A stretch of 38,047 nucleotides of DNA, from positions 1-38,047 of the forward strand of contig NZ_JARJLT010000400.1 in the NCBI RefSeq assembly GCF_029335315.1, given 5' to 3'. A program made the translations under genes and the position numbers. Under the pieces are notes generated by a model. It was not told the DNA's origin. It did no database searches and saw only the letters and a list, made by a program, of their open reading frames with translations. Origin of the DNA: Pseudomonas citronellolis (lineage in GTDB: Bacteria > Pseudomonadota > Gammaproteobacteria > Pseudomonadales > Pseudomonadaceae). Of the stretch, positions 36,442-38,047 are shown in pieces; positions within the stretch are counted from its first letter, which is position 1; every line of letters starts with the position of its first letter.

Positions 36442-38007
36442 ATGACCCCTGCGCACAGCGCTCCGACCATTCCGCACCTGCTGGCCGCCGCGGCGGCCAG
36501 CCACGGCGACCTCCCGGCCATCGAGGATGGCGCCACGCACCTGAGCTACCGCCAGCTCGACGACCTGCGCCGGCGCGCCGCCCGCGCGCTGCTGGCGCTG
36601 CAGGTCGGCCATGGCGAGCGCGTCGCGCTATGGGCGCCGAACCTCTGGGAATGGATAGTCGCGGCCACCGCGCTGCAGAGCGTGGGCGCCGTGCTGGTGC
36701 CGCTGAACACCCGCATGAAGGGCGCCGAGGCGGGCGTGGTGCTGCGTGAGAGCGGCGCCAGCCTGCTGTTCGTCATCGGTGAATTCCTCGGCAGCGACTA
36801 CCCGGCGCTGCTCGCCGACGAGGCGCTACCGGCGCTGCGCCAACGGGTGATCCTGCGCGGCGAGCGCGACGGCTGCCTGGGCTGGGACGCCTTCCTGGCC
36901 CTGGCCGACGGGGTGCCCGAGGCGCACCTGGAAACGCGCCAGGCCGCGCTGGGCGAAGACGACCTGTGCGACCTGCTGTTCACCTCCGGCACCACTGGCA
37001 AACCCAAGGGCGTGATGACCGCCCACGGCCAGAACCTGCGCCTGGTGCGCGACTGGAGCGAGATGGTCGGCCTGCGCCAGGGCGACCGCTACCTGATCGT
37101 CAACCCGTTCTTCCACAGTTTCGGCTACAAGGCCGGCTGGCTGGCGGCGCTGATGCGCGGCTGCTGCATCCTGCCGCAGCAGGTGTTCGACGTGCCGCTG
37201 CTGCTGCAGCGCATCGAGCGCGAACGGGTGACCGTGCTGCCCGGCCCGCCGACCCTGTACCAGTCGCTGCTGGCCCACCCGCAGCGCGGCGAGCACGACC
37301 TGAGTTCGCTGCGCGTGGCGGTGACCGGCGCCGCCGCGGTGCCGGTGGAGATGGTCCGGCGCATGCGCAGCGAACTGGGCTTCCAGACCATTGTGACCGC
37401 CTACGGCCTCACCGAGACCTGCGGCTTCGTCACCATCTGCCGCCCCGGCGACGACGCCGAGACCATCTCCACCACCAGCGGCCGCGCCTTCCCCGGCGTG
37501 GAAGTGCGCTGCGTGGACGCCGACGGCCGCAGCGTGGACGCGGGCCAGCCGGGCGAAGTGGTGGTGCGCGGCTACAACCTGATGCGCGGCTACTTCGCCA
37601 ACCCGCAGGCCACCGCCGAGGCGATCGACGCCGAGGGCTGGCTGCACACCGGCGACGTCGGCGTGCTCGACGAACGCGGCTACCTGCGCATCACCGACCG
37701 CCTCAAGGACATGTTCATCAACGGCGGCTTCAACGTGTACCCGGCGGAGATCGAGCAGGCCATCCTCGGCTACCCCGGCGTGGCCCAGGCGGCGGTGATC
37801 GGCATCCCCGACGAGCGCCTGGGCGAGGTGGCCATGGCCTTCCTGCTGCCGGCGCCGGGGCAATCGCTGGACCTCGATGCCTTCCTCGCCTGGTGCCGCG
37901 AGCGCATGGCCAACTACAAGGCGCCGCGCCGGGCGATGGTGCTCGAGGCGCTGCCGTTGAACGCTTCCGGGAAGGTGACCAAGGCGGCGTTGCGGGAGTT
38001 GGTGTAG
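36442..38007 (+). CDS. FadD3-like acyl-CoA ligase
   Basis: A 521-residue AMP-forming acyl-CoA synthetase. ATP-binding P-loop LLFTSGTTGKPKGV (about 178-191), the NPFFHSFGYKAGW block, VLPGPPTLYQSLL, AYGLTE (A5), HTGDVG (A7), RITDRLKDMFINGGFNVYPAEIE and the C-terminal Lys in NASGKVTK are all present, so it should be active. Several blocks are strongly reminiscent of mycobacterial FadD3 (517 residues), the CoA ligase for the ring C/D propionate left after steroid A/B-ring removal. This is the best hint that the pathway makes a polycyclic acid. Medium-chain or cyclohexane-carboxylate ligases are alternatives. Ribosome site weak. Confidence 0.85.
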   Translation: MTPAHSAPTIPHLLAAAAASHGDLPAIEDGATHLSYRQLDDLRRRAARALLALQVGHGERVALWAPNLWEWIVAATALQSVGAVLVPLNTRMKGAEAGVVLRESGASLLFVIGEFLGSDYPALLADEALPALRQRVILRGERDGCLGWDAFLALADGVPEAHLETRQAALGEDDLCDLLFTSGTTGKPKGVMTAHGQNLRLVRDWSEMVGLRQGDRYLIVNPFFHSFGYKAGWLAALMRGCCILPQQVFDVPLLLQRIERERVTVLPGPPTLYQSLLAHPQRGEHDLSSLRVAVTGAAAVPVEMVRRMRSELGFQTIVTAYGLTETCGFVTICRPGDDAETISTTSGRAFPGVEVRCVDADGRSVDAGQPGEVVVRGYNLMRGYFANPQATAEAIDAEGWLHTGDVGVLDERGYLRITDRLKDMFINGGFNVYPAEIEQAILGYPGVAQAAVIGIPDERLGEVAMAFLLPAPGQSLDLDAFLAWCRERMANYKAPRRAMVLEALPLNASGKVTKAALRELV

Positions 38008-38047
38008 GGGAGGGTGTCTGTCCGGGGCTGTGGTGCCTGCGGTGAGA

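Overview
The window is high-GC DNA with short intergenic gaps and Pseudomonas-type content: a bkd operon with a divergent Lrp-type regulator, polyamine gamma-glutamylation genes, a DUF1302/DUF1329 pair, a PilT-family ATPase and REP-like hairpins bounded by GTAGGGCG or GTAGGAGCG. A chromosomal segment of a Pseudomonas of the P. aeruginosa/citronellolis/knackmussii type is the best guess; this is inferred from gene families and layout, not from a search.

Left part (1-20 kb), mostly core metabolism. A TonB-dependent receptor with a Fur-box-like sequence upstream is followed by an EutR-like AraC regulator. Four tandem ~155-bp repeats come next. Then, on the minus strand, come a polyamine module (pauA-type glutamine synthetase, PotF/SpuD-type binding protein, pauB-type oxidase) and three small housekeeping genes (DUF1089, MmcQ/YjbR, PpiC). 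An orphan PilT/PilU-like ATPase is on the plus strand. The complete branched-chain 2-oxoacid dehydrogenase operon bkdA1-bkdA2-bkdB-lpdV is read leftward, with a divergent bkdR. A SAM methyltransferase, an MscS channel fused to a cyclic-nucleotide-binding-like domain and a secreted SurE-type phosphatase follow.

Right part (20-38 kb), a catabolic locus that looks steroid- or polycyclic-terpenoid-like. It holds DUF1329 and DUF1302 envelope proteins, two KstD/fumarate-reductase-type flavoproteins, four short-chain dehydrogenases, a luciferase-like monooxygenase, an EthD-like protein, an HsaA-like flavin monooxygenase with an HsaB-like flavin reductase, a KshB-like ferredoxin reductase and a FadD3-like acyl-CoA ligase. 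No ring-hydroxylating oxygenase (KshA), extradiol dioxygenase (HsaC) or hydrolase (HsaD) is present, so the pathway is either completed elsewhere or is not the classical 9,10-seco route. A Mut7-C protein flanked by REP-like hairpins sits inside the locus.

The most striking signal is an unassigned 18-bp promoter element, TAGTCC-N3-TCGGACGATG with the imperfect palindrome GTCC-N4-GGAC at its core. It occurs six times, always upstream of a transcription unit of this locus and always pointing at it: before DUF1302, KstD-1, the luciferase-like gene, the HsaA-like gene, the HsaB-like gene and the SDR/FadD3 unit. In each case a -10-like hexamer begins exactly 20 bp after the element. This ties five intergenic promoter regions into one putative regulon under an activator not encoded nearby.
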